Positions 53,285-62,704 of a DNA stretch of 64,000 bases are shown in pieces. The position numbers were made by a program, and so were the translations under genes. The stretch lies in assembly GCF_900105735.1 (NCBI RefSeq), contig NZ_LT629793.1, forward strand, positions 3,224,001-3,288,000, read 5' to 3'. The notes below the pieces were generated by a model that saw nothing but the letters and a program-made list of their open reading frames with translations, had not been told where the DNA came from and searched no databases. Within the stretch, counting starts at the first letter, position 1. Every line of letters starts with the position of its first letter. The DNA comes from Pseudomonas yamanorum. Its GTDB lineage: Bacteria; Pseudomonadota; Gammaproteobacteria; Pseudomonadales; Pseudomonadaceae.

Positions 53285-54049
53285 ATGTTCCAACACTCAC
53301 AGCTGCTTAAACGAAAGCAGCAGCAGTTGCAAAGCCATCCATTATTCGTACAAATAAATACGCTCCAAAAGTTGCAGTTCTTTATGGAAAACCACGTGTT
53401 CGCCGTTTGGGACTTCATGACACTGACCAAGCGCCTGCAACATGACCTCACGGGTATGCGCCTGCCCTGGTTACCGCCAACGGACCCACAAGCGGCTCGC
53501 CTGATCAATGAAATCGTACTGGGCGAAGAGTCGGACGCGTACCCCGGCCACGGACATGGCAGCCACTTCGAGCTGTACCTGGAGGCCATGCGTGAAGTCG
53601 GCGCGAATACGGCGACCATAGAGCGGTTCGTCAGCCTGCAACGTGACGGCAACGACGCAGAAACGGCCCTGCAAAAAATCGATATTCATCCTGTCGTGAC
53701 CCGGTTCGTCAGAAGCACGCTGCAGGTTGCCCTGAACGCGCCGACTCACTGCGTAGCGGCAGCCTTTCTGCACGGCCGCGAGAGCGTCATCCCGACCATG
53801 TTCAAACGCATCCTGGAGAGCTGCGAGATAGCTCACCGCCAGGCACCGACCTTCTGCTACTACCTCAAACGCCACATGGAAATCGACGCCGAAGAGCACG
53901 GCCCGGCGGCGGCGCAATTACTGCAACGCCTTATCCTCGCCGACCCGAGTCGCGAGCAGCAAGCCAACAGTAGCGCGCTCGGCGCTGTGGAAAGCCGCCT
54001 GGCCTTTTGGGACGGGTTGTACCTGCTTCTGTTGGAGGTGAGCGCATGA
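53285..54049 (+). CDS. mgoB: DUF3050 haem-oxygenase-like oxidase (MgoB/PvfA-like)
   Basis: 254 residues. [66 protein letters not shown] and [22 protein letters not shown] are characteristic of DUF3050. The repeated His/Glu (for example H-x-EID-x-EEHG near residues 200-210) fits a di-metal site of the haem-oxygenase-like oxidase fold. It is first of four overlapping genes in the order of mgoBCAD (P. syringae) and pvfABCD (P. entomophila). Its exact step is not settled as far as I know; an N-N bond forming or oxidative role in making the diazeniumdiolate signal is likely. The stop codon overlaps the next start (ATGA). Confidence 0.87.
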   Translation: MFQHSQLLKRKQQQLQSHPLFVQINTLQKLQFFMENHVFAVWDFMTLTKRLQHDLTGMRLPWLPPTDPQAARLINEIVLGEESDAYPGHGHGSHFELYLEAMREVGANTATIERFVSLQRDGNDAETALQKIDIHPVVTRFVRSTLQVALNAPTHCVAAAFLHGRESVIPTMFKRILESCEIAHRQAPTFCYYLKRHMEIDAEEHGPAAAQLLQRLILADPSREQQANSSALGAVESRLAFWDGLYLLLLEVSA

Positions 54050-54993
54050 ACCCTGCCGACTACCGCTCATTTGCCGACGACTGGGAGCGTCGCGCGACTA
54101 TCCGCACGCGCCCGCGCCGCTTGCTGGAAAATGACCACAAGCTGATCTATCCCTTGAGCCGCCAACCCTTGGTGCTGAGCGCGACCTTTGTCGATCACTG
54201 CCCACAGCACCGGGATTTTGTCTTGTTGCAGACGTTCTACAAATTCATCAACGACGTGGTGATCTTTGAAACCGAGATCGTCGACAAGACCGCACGCAGC
54301 ATTGCCAAGAATCGCTTTTCAGTGCCCTTCCCGCTCGCCTGTCGCTACGACGCCATGACCGTAGTGGTGGATGAGGATTACCACGCCCTCGTCGCCCTCG
54401 ATTTCATGCAACAGACCGTCGAGATGACCGGCATCCCGGCCCTGGATCTGCCTGGGCAAATCGAGCTGAGCCGCGCCTTGCCTGCCGCGCTGGCGCTGGC
54501 TCCCGAGCACCTGCGGGATGCCGTGGAACTGATCGCGGTGGCCATCGCCGAGAACACGGTGACTCATGAGGTGGCGGCGTTTTCCAAGGACGACAGTGTC
54601 AAGCAATCCATCCGTGGATTGATGGCCGATCACTTGTGTGACGAGGGCCGTCATGCGGTTTTCTGGACGCGTCTGGTGCGTATTTATTGGCAATCTGCAA
54701 ACGCTTTGGACCGCGACTGCATCGCCCAGATCCTGCCCGTGTTTCTCCAGCATTACTTGACCCACGACCTACAGAAAATCTTCGACCTGCAATTGATCGA
54801 GCACCTGGATGTCAGCGACGGCACGCGCTCCGCGCTACGCGCTGAAGTGCAGGCGATGGGCTTCCCCATTACCCGCCAGCACCCACTGATGGGCAATATC
54901 ATGGGGTTCCTGAATCACAGCGGCCTGCTGCAAACGCCGAGCGTGGTTCAGGCGTTGGATGCCTTTCTTCCGGTATCAGGAGGGCACCCATGA
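54046..54993 (+). CDS. mgoC: AurF-like diiron N-oxygenase (MgoC/PvfB-like)
   Basis: 315 residues from the ATG at 54046, chosen because it overlaps the previous stop and has GGAGGTG upstream; an earlier in-frame codon lies inside the preceding gene. The diiron ligands of p-aminobenzoate N-oxygenase AurF map one for one: E75, E110, H113, E169, H196, E200, H203, with almost the same spacing as AurF (E101, E136, H139, E196, H223, E227, H230). Expected to oxidise the amino nitrogen of an aminoacyl intermediate carried by the NRPS encoded next, whose start overlaps this stop. Confidence 0.9.
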   Translation: MNPADYRSFADDWERRATIRTRPRRLLENDHKLIYPLSRQPLVLSATFVDHCPQHRDFVLLQTFYKFINDVVIFETEIVDKTARSIAKNRFSVPFPLACRYDAMTVVVDEDYHALVALDFMQQTVEMTGIPALDLPGQIELSRALPAALALAPEHLRDAVELIAVAIAENTVTHEVAAFSKDDSVKQSIRGLMADHLCDEGRHAVFWTRLVRIYWQSANALDRDCIAQILPVFLQHYLTHDLQKIFDLQLIEHLDVSDGTRSALRAEVQAMGFPITRQHPLMGNIMGFLNHSGLLQTPSVVQALDAFLPVSGGHP

Positions 54994-57900
54994 GGCACCT
55001 GAAGATTGGGCTGACGGGCTCCAGTGCGGCGTTGAATGAAATCAGCAAGACTCTGGAGCAATACGGTCATGGGTGGGTGCGACCACAGGATGTAACCCAC
55101 GTCGACCTGTTGATTGATGACGGTAGCGAGGAGGTTCCGCCAGACCTGACTTGCACAGCCTTGATGAGCCTGCGCCTGGGTATGGGAGCGTTGACCGACT
55201 ACGGGCTGCCGATCCTGCAGTTCAGGTGTTACGGCCGCTCACGGCGACTTGTGGCAACCCTGGACGTTGCCGGCGAAGCCTATGGGAATGGTCAACGATT
55301 GCGTCAACAGGCGGTCAGCGACCTGGTGGAATGGGTGGCCCAGCAAGTGAGTGGGTTCTCCCGGGACCCGGACCATTTCTCGCAGACGGCCGTCGCCTCG
55401 GATGATCCGGAACACGGTCTGCAAGCGCTCGCATCGCTGGCGTACCTGCATCGCTTTAATCTGACAGCTGATGTGGCGCTGCGGCAACACGCCCAGGTGC
55501 CAATGATCGAGCGACTGGAAAACAGTCTTCAAACCTTCTCCGAGCGGCCGGCGCTGAATATTGCAGGCAACGTGCTGAGTTATCGACAGTTGCATCGCAA
55601 GAGCCTGGCTATCCAGCAACGTCTTTGGCCTCTGCTTGGACGCCACGACACACCTCCGGTGATCGGTGTCTGCCTGGGCAAGTCTCCAGAGCTGTATGCC
55701 AGCATCCTCGCGGTGCTGGCCTGTGGCGCGGTGTACTTGCCCCTGGAGCCAGGCCACCCGCTGCAACGCCAGCAAGTCATGCTGGAAGCCGCCGGCGTCG
55801 CGATGCTGCTGGATGACGGCAAGTCTCCACTGCGGGACGTTTTTTCTGCATTGGATGTGAGTACTCTCGACACCCCCGACAACCCGCCGCTAATGCGCCA
55901 GCGCCCATCCATGGACGCCCCCTGCATGGTGCTCTACACCTCGGGCACCACCGGCCAGCCCAAGGGCGTGCTGCTCAGCCAGCACAATCTGGCGCATTTC
56001 ACCGCGTGGTTCGGTGGCCATGTACAACTGAGCGAACACAGCCGGGTTTTGCAGTTCTCGCCCTTGAGTTTTGACTCTTCGCTGATTGATATTTTCCCGA
56101 GCCTGATCGCGGGCGCCGAGTTGATCGTGCCCAGTGAGGACCAGCGACGCGACCCGCTGCAACTGGTGGAGTTGCTCCGCCAAGAGCGCATCACCCACGC
56201 CTTCCTGCCGCCGGCGCTGCTGAGCATTCTGCCGCTGGATCAACCCTTGGGTCTGGCCCATGTGATCACCGGCGGGGACGTATGCGAACCCTATGTCATC
56301 GAGCAGTTGTCCGGGCAGTGTCGCCTGCACAACTTCTACGGGCCCACCGAAGCCACCGTGCTGGCGACCCACCGCACGTTGCTGCCAGGCGACAGTAACC
56401 GCAACCTCGGCACCCCCATCGCCAACAGCCAGGTACTGATCCTCGATGGGCTACTGCAACCGGTGGATGAACAGGTGATGGGCGAGCTGTACATCGTCGG
56501 CCCTGGCGTCAGCTTGGGTTACCTCAACCAGCCGGCGCAGACCGCGGAACATTTCGTAGAGCTGGAATTGCCCGACGGCCAGACCTTAAGGGCCTACCGC
56601 AGCGGCGATCTGGCGAAATGGACGGAAAGCGGCATCGAACTGGGCGGGCGCCGAGATCAGCAAGTGAAGATCCGAGGCTTCCGGGTCGAACCGCAAGAGA
56701 TCGAACATTACCTGCGCAGCAGTCAGCTGTTTCGCCAAGTGGCGGTGGTGATTGATCGTGACCGGCGAATCCTGGCCTTTGTCGCTCAGCCCGAAACACC
56801 AGACGCCCTGGATGCACTGAAGCAGCATGCCCGACAAACACTGCCGGACTATCTGCGGCCGACCCTGTGCACGGAGCTTGCGCGCATGCCATGCACCCAC
56901 AATGGAAAGGTCGACCGCCAGGCATTGCTTGCGCTAACGACGCAACCGCTGCCGGCCATCAATCACAGCGAATCGTACACTCCGATGCAAGTGCAGTTGC
57001 TCAACCTGTGGAGCGAGTTGCTCGGCGTGCCAGTCACGCAGCTGTCGACGGACGACAGCTTCTTCAATCTTGGCGGCCATTCCATCCTCCTGTCGACGAT
57101 GCTGCTGCGTATCCGCGAGCAATTCGGGCGCAGCCTCTCCCTTAGCCGTTTTTTTGAGACTCCCACCGTCCGCACCCTCGCCACGCTGATGGGTGACGAT
57201 GCACCACCCGAAGCACCGACCGGCCAGGCAACCCGGGATGCGCTGCGTGAGCTGCATTGGCAGACACTGCCAGCGGACCGGGCGGGCGAACGTCGTAAAG
57301 TGATCGTGACCGGGGCCAACAGTTTTCTCGGGGTGCATATCGTCGAGGCGTTACTGGCCGAGGGCGCACTTGAAGTGGCGTGCCTGGTGCGCGAGCACCC
57401 CGGACATTCAGCGACCGAGAGGTTTGCCGAGGCGCTGCGCGAGTACCGCCTGGAACACCTGGACCTGAGCCGGGTGCGGGTGTATGCCGCCGACATCAGT
57501 CAGCCGCGCCTTGGCTTGGCCAGCGAGGCGTATGAGTACCTCGCCGGGGCGTTCGGCGTGTTGGTGCACAACGCCGCCCACGTCAATCACGTGATGGACT
57601 ACGCCACGCTGGCCAAGGACAACGTCGAACCGGTGCTGGAATGCCTGCGCCTGTGTGAAACCCGGTGCAAGAAGGTCTTCAATTTTATCTCGACGTTGTC
57701 GGCGGCCAGTAGCATCGACGCCCAAGGCCAGGTGCTCGAGACGCTCGCCGCCAGCACCCCGCCGCTCTACATACAGAATGGCTACAACCTGTCCAAATGG
57801 GTCGCGGAACGCTTGCTGGGGCGCGCTGCCGAGCAAGGTGCCTGGGTCAATATCCATCGCCCCGGGAACATCAGTTTCAACAGCCGCAGCGGTGTCTGCG

Positions 57901-58400
57901 AGCCACAGAAAAATCGCCTGATGTTGATGCTCAAAGGCTCACTCCAACTGGGCCTGATGCCTCGCCTCAAGCTGAATTTTGACCTGATGCCCGTAGATTT
58001 TCTTGCCCGGTTTGTTGCGTTCCACAGTGGCCGCTGTGGTGATGGAGGGACCGTGTTCAACCTGCACAACCCGCAGCCCTTGAGCTGGGAATCCTACGTC
58101 GACGCCTTTCGCCAGGCAGGCCATGCATTCGAACTGGTGAGCGTCGCCCACTGGCAACGTCACCTGCACACGGTGGACAGTCGCAATGCGCTGTTCGGCG
58201 TACTGGGTTTCTACCTCAATGGTATGGGCGAGGATATCGGCGATACATCAATGATCCGGCATGACAACGCACGACGTGGCGTCGAGCAGATGGGCACGCA
58301 CTACCCCGAAAAAAATCCGGCGCTGTTACGCATGGGCTGCGAGTACCTCAAGCGCATCGGCTTCCTGCCATCAAGCTCTCAACTGGAGGAAACCCTATGA
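54990..58400 (+). CDS. mgoA: NRPS, adenylation-carrier-reductase (MgoA/PvfC-like)
   Basis: 1136 residues: an unassigned N-terminal region (1 to about 165), adenylation domain (about 175-645; LYTSGTTGQPKG at 315-326, NFYGPTEAT, final NGKVDR with K640), carrier protein (FFNLGGHS, phosphopantetheine Ser698) and a NAD(P)H thioester reductase domain (about 770-1130; TGANSFLG at 774-781, YxxxK Y932/K936). No condensation domain. It would load one amino acid, let partners oxidise it and release it reductively. The specificity pocket read by hand is D-S-I-F-I-G-F-V-L-K, hydrophobic, in line with Leu/Val as in leudiazen- or valine-derived products. Length and order match MgoA/PvfC. Overlaps both neighbours by 4 nt. 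Confidence 0.92.
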   Translation: MRHLKIGLTGSSAALNEISKTLEQYGHGWVRPQDVTHVDLLIDDGSEEVPPDLTCTALMSLRLGMGALTDYGLPILQFRCYGRSRRLVATLDVAGEAYGNGQRLRQQAVSDLVEWVAQQVSGFSRDPDHFSQTAVASDDPEHGLQALASLAYLHRFNLTADVALRQHAQVPMIERLENSLQTFSERPALNIAGNVLSYRQLHRKSLAIQQRLWPLLGRHDTPPVIGVCLGKSPELYASILAVLACGAVYLPLEPGHPLQRQQVMLEAAGVAMLLDDGKSPLRDVFSALDVSTLDTPDNPPLMRQRPSMDAPCMVLYTSGTTGQPKGVLLSQHNLAHFTAWFGGHVQLSEHSRVLQFSPLSFDSSLIDIFPSLIAGAELIVPSEDQRRDPLQLVELLRQERITHAFLPPALLSILPLDQPLGLAHVITGGDVCEPYVIEQLSGQCRLHNFYGPTEATVLATHRTLLPGDSNRNLGTPIANSQVLILDGLLQPVDEQVMGELYIVGPGVSLGYLNQPAQTAEHFVELELPDGQTLRAYRSGDLAKWTESGIELGGRRDQQVKIRGFRVEPQEIEHYLRSSQLFRQVAVVIDRDRRILAFVAQPETPDALDALKQHARQTLPDYLRPTLCTELARMPCTHNGKVDRQALLALTTQPLPAINHSESYTPMQVQLLNLWSELLGVPVTQLSTDDSFFNLGGHSILLSTMLLRIREQFGRSLSLSRFFETPTVRTLATLMGDDAPPEAPTGQATRDALRELHWQTLPADRAGERRKVIVTGANSFLGVHIVEALLAEGALEVACLVREHPGHSATERFAEALREYRLEHLDLSRVRVYAADISQPRLGLASEAYEYLAGAFGVLVHNAAHVNHVMDYATLAKDNVEPVLECLRLCETRCKKVFNFISTLSAASSIDAQGQVLETLAASTPPLYIQNGYNLSKWVAERLLGRAAEQGAWVNIHRPGNISFNSRSGVCEPQKNRLMLMLKGSLQLGLMPRLKLNFDLMPVDFLARFVAFHSGRCGDGGTVFNLHNPQPLSWESYVDAFRQAGHAFELVSVAHWQRHLHTVDSRNALFGVLGFYLNGMGEDIGDTSMIRHDNARRGVEQMGTHYPEKNPALLRMGCEYLKRIGFLPSSSQLEETL

Positions 58401-58846
58401 AACCCGATACGTTGATTCGCAACCCTTGCGGCAAGCCTGTGGTGTCTTCAGTGACGGTTGCCTGTGATGCCGCCCGTGCGTGGGCGGTAGTCGGTGACTT
58501 TGCTGGCTTTGATAGATTTATCCCGGCCTTGTCCCACATCGAAATGACCGGTGCAGGCACGGGATCGCTGCGCAAGAAATGCTTCCACGATGGAAATCTG
58601 GTGGTGGAACAACTCAACAGCCGTGATGAGCAGGCCATGCAGATGACCTGGACAACGATTTACAACACTTTGGGCGTGGCACGGCTGTGGGCAGCCATGG
58701 ACGTCGAACCACTGGAAGCGGGCTGTTCACGGGTGACCTGGACGATCATCGCCGAGCCGGTTGAACCGGGTGTGGAAGGGTTTGCGCCGTTTGTACAGGC
58801 ATTCGCCGACAGCGCGCTGGAGAATGTGCGAGCGATGTTTGGCTAA
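58397..58846 (+). CDS. mgoD: SRPBCC/polyketide-cyclase-like protein (MgoD/PvfD-like)
   Basis: 149 residues of START/SRPBCC type: VTVACDAARAWAVVGDFAGFDRFIPALSHIEM, then the strand-rich centre and the long C-terminal helix FAPFVQAFADSALENVRAMFG. Last gene of the operon, overlapping the NRPS stop by 4 nt. The equivalent mgoD/pvfD gene is present in the related clusters; its role (helping the final cyclisation or binding a hydrophobic product) is not clear. Confidence 0.88.
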   Translation: MKPDTLIRNPCGKPVVSSVTVACDAARAWAVVGDFAGFDRFIPALSHIEMTGAGTGSLRKKCFHDGNLVVEQLNSRDEQAMQMTWTTIYNTLGVARLWAAMDVEPLEAGCSRVTWTIIAEPVEPGVEGFAPFVQAFADSALENVRAMFG

Positions 58847-58847
58847 A

Positions 58848-58953
58848 CCTGTAGAAGCGAGCTTGCTCGCGAAAAACGAATAGGCGAAACGGGCTATCTG
58901 GTAGCGCTGCGTTAGCGTTGACGTTCTTCGCGAGCAAGCTCGCTCCTACAGGT
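58848..58953. repeat. Inverted REP pair (REPIN)
   Basis: ACCTGTAGAAGCGAGCTTGC... (58848-58874) and its inverse (58927-58953) flank about 52 bp. Same variant and almost the same spacing as 24145-24246. It separates the mgo-like operon from the convergent chemoreceptor gene. Confidence 0.8.
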
Positions 58954-58959
58954 TAATCA

Positions 58960-60840
58960 TCAGATTTTGAAACTGTCGACCAACTGCTTCAGCCGGTTGG
59001 CCTGTTGAGACAACGCGTCGCAATCCTTCAAGGTTTCGTTGAGGTTGGCCACGCCTTGCTGATTCAGCAGGTTGATCTGGTTGATATCGACATTGAGAGT
59101 TTCCACCACGGCGGTCTGCTCCTCGGTGGCGGCTGCTACCGACTGGTTCATTCCGTCGATCTCGACGATCCGCTGAGTCACGCTGACCAGGCGCTCACCG
59201 GCCTGGTTGGCGACCTCGACGCTTTCTTCGCTGGAGGTCTGGCTGGCGTTCATCGTGGTCACGGCCTCACGCGAGCCAATCTGCAGCGAGGTGATCATTT
59301 TGTGGATCTCCTCCGCCGACTCCTGGGTGCGGTGCGCCAGGTTGCGGACTTCATCTGCCACCACGGCAAACCCACGCCCAGCTTCACCGGCGCGCGCAGC
59401 CTCAATCGCAGCGTTGAGGGCCAGCAAGTTGGTTTGCTGGGAGATGCCTTTGATCACATCCAGGATGTGGCCGATGTTGTCGGTGCTGGCGTTCAGGGTT
59501 TCAATCTGAGTGCAGGACAGACTGATTTTTTGCGAAAGCTCCGACATCGCCAGGATGGTTTTCTCCACGACCTTGCGCCCGTCATCAGCCTGCTCGCTGG
59601 CACCGCTGGCATGTTGCGAAGCATCAGCGGCGTTGCGCGCGATTTCCTGAGTGGCAGCCCCCAGTTCGTTGATTGCCGCGGCCACGCTGTTGGTGCGGGC
59701 GCTTTGCTCGTCGGAGCCGACGATCGATGCGTTGGACGAGGCCATTACGCGCTGGGACAGGTCGTGTACCTGACGGGTGGCCGAGGAAACTTCGGAGATT
59801 GACGCGTGAATACGCTCGACGAATTGGTTGAAGGCACTGCCTAAGTCACCGAACTCGTCCTTGCTTTCCACGGTCAGGCGACGGGTCAAGTCACCCTCGC
59901 CCTGGGCAATGTCCTGCATGGCGCGACCCATGGTGGTCAGCGGGCGCATCAAGACCTGAATCAGCAGGCTCAGGAACACCGCGATAGCAGCCACTGCAAT
60001 GAACATGGCGATCAATGCCGAGGTGCGGAACTTGCCCAGCGGTGCGTAGGCTTTGTCTTTGTCGATCGACAGGCCGATGTACCAGTCGGCATTCGGCAAC
60101 CCGCTGATGGGGGTGAAGGACAAAATCCGTTCCTGGCCATTGAGGACCACTTCCTGGCTGACCTTCTCGATGCGTACGTTGGTGCCCGGGTAGATGTCCT
60201 TGAGGTTCTTCATCACCTGGTCTTGGTCCGGGCTGACGATCACCTGGCCGTCACCGCTGACCAGGAAGGCATGGCCGATGCCGCCGAAATCCACCGAGTT
60301 GATGATCTTCACCAGAGTTTGCAGGCTCAGGTCACCGCCAACCACGCCTAGCAGTTCGCCATTCTTTTTCACCGGCATCGCGATGGTCACGATCAGCCCA
60401 CCTACCGCAGCCATATAGGGCGGCGTGAGCATCGTCTTGTCGGCGGCCACCGCTTGTTTGTACCAGGGACGCTGACGCGGGTCGTAGTCATCCGGCATTT
60501 TGGCGTCGGGCCGTTGGGTGAACACGCCGTTGGTTGAACCGACGTAGGTGAACTGGAAGTTGGAGGTAAATGCCGACTGGTCGACCAACCCCGGAAGATC
60601 GGCAGCGCTGCCCTGGTGGGCCACGTTTTGCGCCAGGCTTTCCAACACCAGTACCCGGCCGCTGAGCCAGTTCTGCACACTGCTGGCGGTCAGCTCACCG
60701 GATTGCTGGATGGACGATTCCAGGTTTTGCCGGATGGTGTTGCGCTGCAGGTAGTCGTTGTAGAACGTGAATAACGCGAAGGCCAGAACCACTACGCCTG
60801 ACGCGGCCAACAGAATTTTATGACTGAACTTGAGATTCAT
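58960..60840 (-). CDS. Methyl-accepting chemotaxis protein, amino-acid dCache type (PctA-like)
   Basis: 626 residues from the ATG at 60840 ([17 protein letters not shown] upstream), close to PctA length; the longer frame has no family match at its start. Helix 1 (9-29), periplasmic dCache domain (about 35-285), helix 2 (about 290-312), HAMP, and a signalling domain with the conserved hairpin ([47 protein letters not shown]). The amino-acid-binding set Y119, R124, W126, Y127, Y142, D170 reproduces the PctA pattern with an offset of about two, so it probably senses amino acids. No C-terminal CheR pentapeptide is seen. Confidence 0.92.
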   Translation of the reverse strand: MNLKFSHKILLAASGVVVLAFALFTFYNDYLQRNTIRQNLESSIQQSGELTASSVQNWLSGRVLVLESLAQNVAHQGSAADLPGLVDQSAFTSNFQFTYVGSTNGVFTQRPDAKMPDDYDPRQRPWYKQAVAADKTMLTPPYMAAVGGLIVTIAMPVKKNGELLGVVGGDLSLQTLVKIINSVDFGGIGHAFLVSGDGQVIVSPDQDQVMKNLKDIYPGTNVRIEKVSQEVVLNGQERILSFTPISGLPNADWYIGLSIDKDKAYAPLGKFRTSALIAMFIAVAAIAVFLSLLIQVLMRPLTTMGRAMQDIAQGEGDLTRRLTVESKDEFGDLGSAFNQFVERIHASISEVSSATRQVHDLSQRVMASSNASIVGSDEQSARTNSVAAAINELGAATQEIARNAADASQHASGASEQADDGRKVVEKTILAMSELSQKISLSCTQIETLNASTDNIGHILDVIKGISQQTNLLALNAAIEAARAGEAGRGFAVVADEVRNLAHRTQESAEEIHKMITSLQIGSREAVTTMNASQTSSEESVEVANQAGERLVSVTQRIVEIDGMNQSVAAATEEQTAVVETLNVDINQINLLNQQGVANLNETLKDCDALSQQANRLKQLVDSFKI

Positions 60841-61077
60841 TTCATTGACTTCTTTTTGCCAAAAGGGGGTGAGCGTGCCGGATGCAACATTCCATGTAAC
60901 GGGATAGGCAGACTCTGCGACTGCTCTATTTCGGTGCACGCATGGCTCGTCAGGCTGTCGGCCAAGTCAGGATAAATCTTAGGAATTTGTGAGAGGCATC
61001 TGCTTTTAGCGTCAGAAGCCGACCAGCGGTAGGCCCCTGACGTGAGAGTTGCAAAATTTTTCAGCCTTGTCGACAAT

Positions 61078-61096
61078 GCGACTAATTATCATTTGT
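61078..61096 (+). promoter_or_regulatory. Fur box upstream of the second ECF sigma gene
   Basis: GCGACTAATTATCATTTGT matches the 19-bp Fur consensus at 12 positions, including ATTATCATT. It lies 22-40 bp before the sigma start at 61119, the same spacing as in the first module (18828-18846). Confidence 0.65.
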
Positions 61097-61118
61097 GACG
61101 CTTTGCCAGGCCGCGTGA

Positions 61119-61619
61119 ATGCCCTCTTCCGAGTACGCAGTACAGACGCTTTACAGCAACCATCATGGCTGGCTGAACACGTGGCTGCGCAGTCGCCTGG
61201 GTAATGCAGCAGATGCGGCGGACTTGGCGCAGGACACGTTCGTGCGCCTGCTGCAAAAAACCGAACGCTTCGAACTCAAGGCTCCTCGGGCCTTCCTGCG
61301 CACCATCGCCCGAGGCCTGGTGATCGATCATTGGCGTCGCGAAGAAATCGAGCGCGCCTATCTGGAGTCCATCGCGCATTTGCCCGACGCCTTGGCACCG
61401 AGTGCTGAAGAGCGTGCGCTGATTCTGGAATTGCTGGAGTCCGTCGCCCGGCTTCTGGACGGACTCAAGCCCAAGGTGCGCAAGGCGTTTCTACTGGCTC
61501 AGTGCGACGGGCTGACATACAAGCAGATTGCGCAGCAGATGGGCGTGTCGTTGCGCTCGGTGGAGCGGTATGTCGCCGAGGCCCTGTATCACTGTTATGT
61601 GCTGCGGTATGAGGCATGA
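61119..61619 (+). CDS. ECF sigma factor, FecI family
   Basis: 166 residues. Region 2: YSNHHGWLNTWLRSRLGNAADAADLAQDTFVRLL; region 4: LAQCDGLTYKQIAQQMGVSLRSVERYVAEALYHCY. Conserved RGLVIDHWRREEIERAYLESIAHLPD links it to the sigma at 18297-18806, so the two are paralogues. Fur box upstream; the FecR gene overlaps its stop by 4 nt. It should activate the receptor gene at 62705. Confidence 0.94.
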   Translation: MPSSEYAVQTLYSNHHGWLNTWLRSRLGNAADAADLAQDTFVRLLQKTERFELKAPRAFLRTIARGLVIDHWRREEIERAYLESIAHLPDALAPSAEERALILELLESVARLLDGLKPKVRKAFLLAQCDGLTYKQIAQQMGVSLRSVERYVAEALYHCYVLRYEA

Positions 61620-62599
61620 CCTCGATGGATAACACGGCGCGCTCCGGGCCCGACCCGCAGGTGGTCAAGCAGGCCATCAGCTGGATGCTGCGCTTGCGTA
61701 ACAATCGCGCGAATGTCCGGTTGAAGGCGCAGTGCGAGCACTGGCGTGAAGCTCATCATGAACACGAGCTGGCCTGGCAACGCGTGCAGGCGCTGCAGCA
61801 TGAATTGAGCAGCCAATTGGCGGCGATCCCCGGAGCCCATGTGGCGCTGGAGAGCAGTGCCCAGCGCCTTGGTCGTCGGCAAGCGTTGAAGGTGTTGTCC
61901 GGTGTTCTGTTGATGGGTTCGGCGGCCTGGCTCAGTCGAGACCTCACCGGCTGGCAGCGCTGGACCTCGGACCTGGCTACCACCACCGGCGAGCGTCGTA
62001 GCGTGCAACTACCGGATGGCACACGTCTGCAGCTCAATACCGACAGCGCAGTGGACCTGGACTTCAACCCGCAGCAGCGCCTGATCACGTTGGTACGCGG
62101 GGAAATCCTGGTGACCTGTGGCGCTGCGGCGACCACACCGCTGCTGGTTCGCACCCGCCATGGCTTGTTCGAAGGCATAGACGGGCGGTTTGTGGTGCGC
62201 CAGGACAGCAATTGCACACGCTTGAGCGTCGCGTCAGGCAACGTGGCGATTCATTCACCACATACCGCCGACGGCCTATTCACTCAAGTGCATGCAGGAG
62301 AAAGCTACCTGGTGCGTCAGAACGAGGCCGTTCTCGCACCGCCTTCGGATATGGATGCCGGGGCTTGGGCGGATGGTTTGATCGTCACCCGCAACATGCG
62401 TCTTGCCGATTTCCTGGCGGAGGTGGCGCGCTATCGCCAAGGTTATCTGGGCTGTTCAAGTGATATCGCAGACTTGCGCTTGTCGGGTGTTTTTCGCCTG
62501 GAAGACACTAAGAAGCTGTTGGCAATCCTTCCGCAGACGCTGCCCGTGCGTCTGCGCTATCGCACACGCTGGTGGGTGAGCCTGGAACGTCAGGCCTGA
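61616..62599 (+). CDS. FecR-family anti-sigma/sigma regulator
   Basis: 327 residues. Cytoplasmic DUF4880-like region (VVKQAISWMLRLRNNRANVRLKAQCEHWREAHHEHELAWQRVQAL), one helix (about 90-105, ALKVLSGVLLMGSAAWL) and a periplasmic FecR domain (ATTTGERRSVQLPDGTRLQLNTDSAVDLDF; GIDGRFVVRQDSNCTRLSVASGNVAI). Start overlaps the sigma stop (ATGA). Signals between the STN domain of the downstream receptor and the sigma factor. Confidence 0.94.
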   Translation: MTSMDNTARSGPDPQVVKQAISWMLRLRNNRANVRLKAQCEHWREAHHEHELAWQRVQALQHELSSQLAAIPGAHVALESSAQRLGRRQALKVLSGVLLMGSAAWLSRDLTGWQRWTSDLATTTGERRSVQLPDGTRLQLNTDSAVDLDFNPQQRLITLVRGEILVTCGAAATTPLLVRTRHGLFEGIDGRFVVRQDSNCTRLSVASGNVAIHSPHTADGLFTQVHAGESYLVRQNEAVLAPPSDMDAGAWADGLIVTRNMRLADFLAEVARYRQGYLGCSSDIADLRLSGVFRLEDTKKLLAILPQTLPVRLRYRTRWWVSLERQA

Positions 62600-62704
62600 T
62601 TATTTTTGTCGCGCCTGATTTATTTTTGGCGGCTTTTTTCCGTGAGTCCGGCTTAGACAGTAAGCAATTCAATCTGCCTTCAGCGACCTCTACGGATCTC
62701 GATA

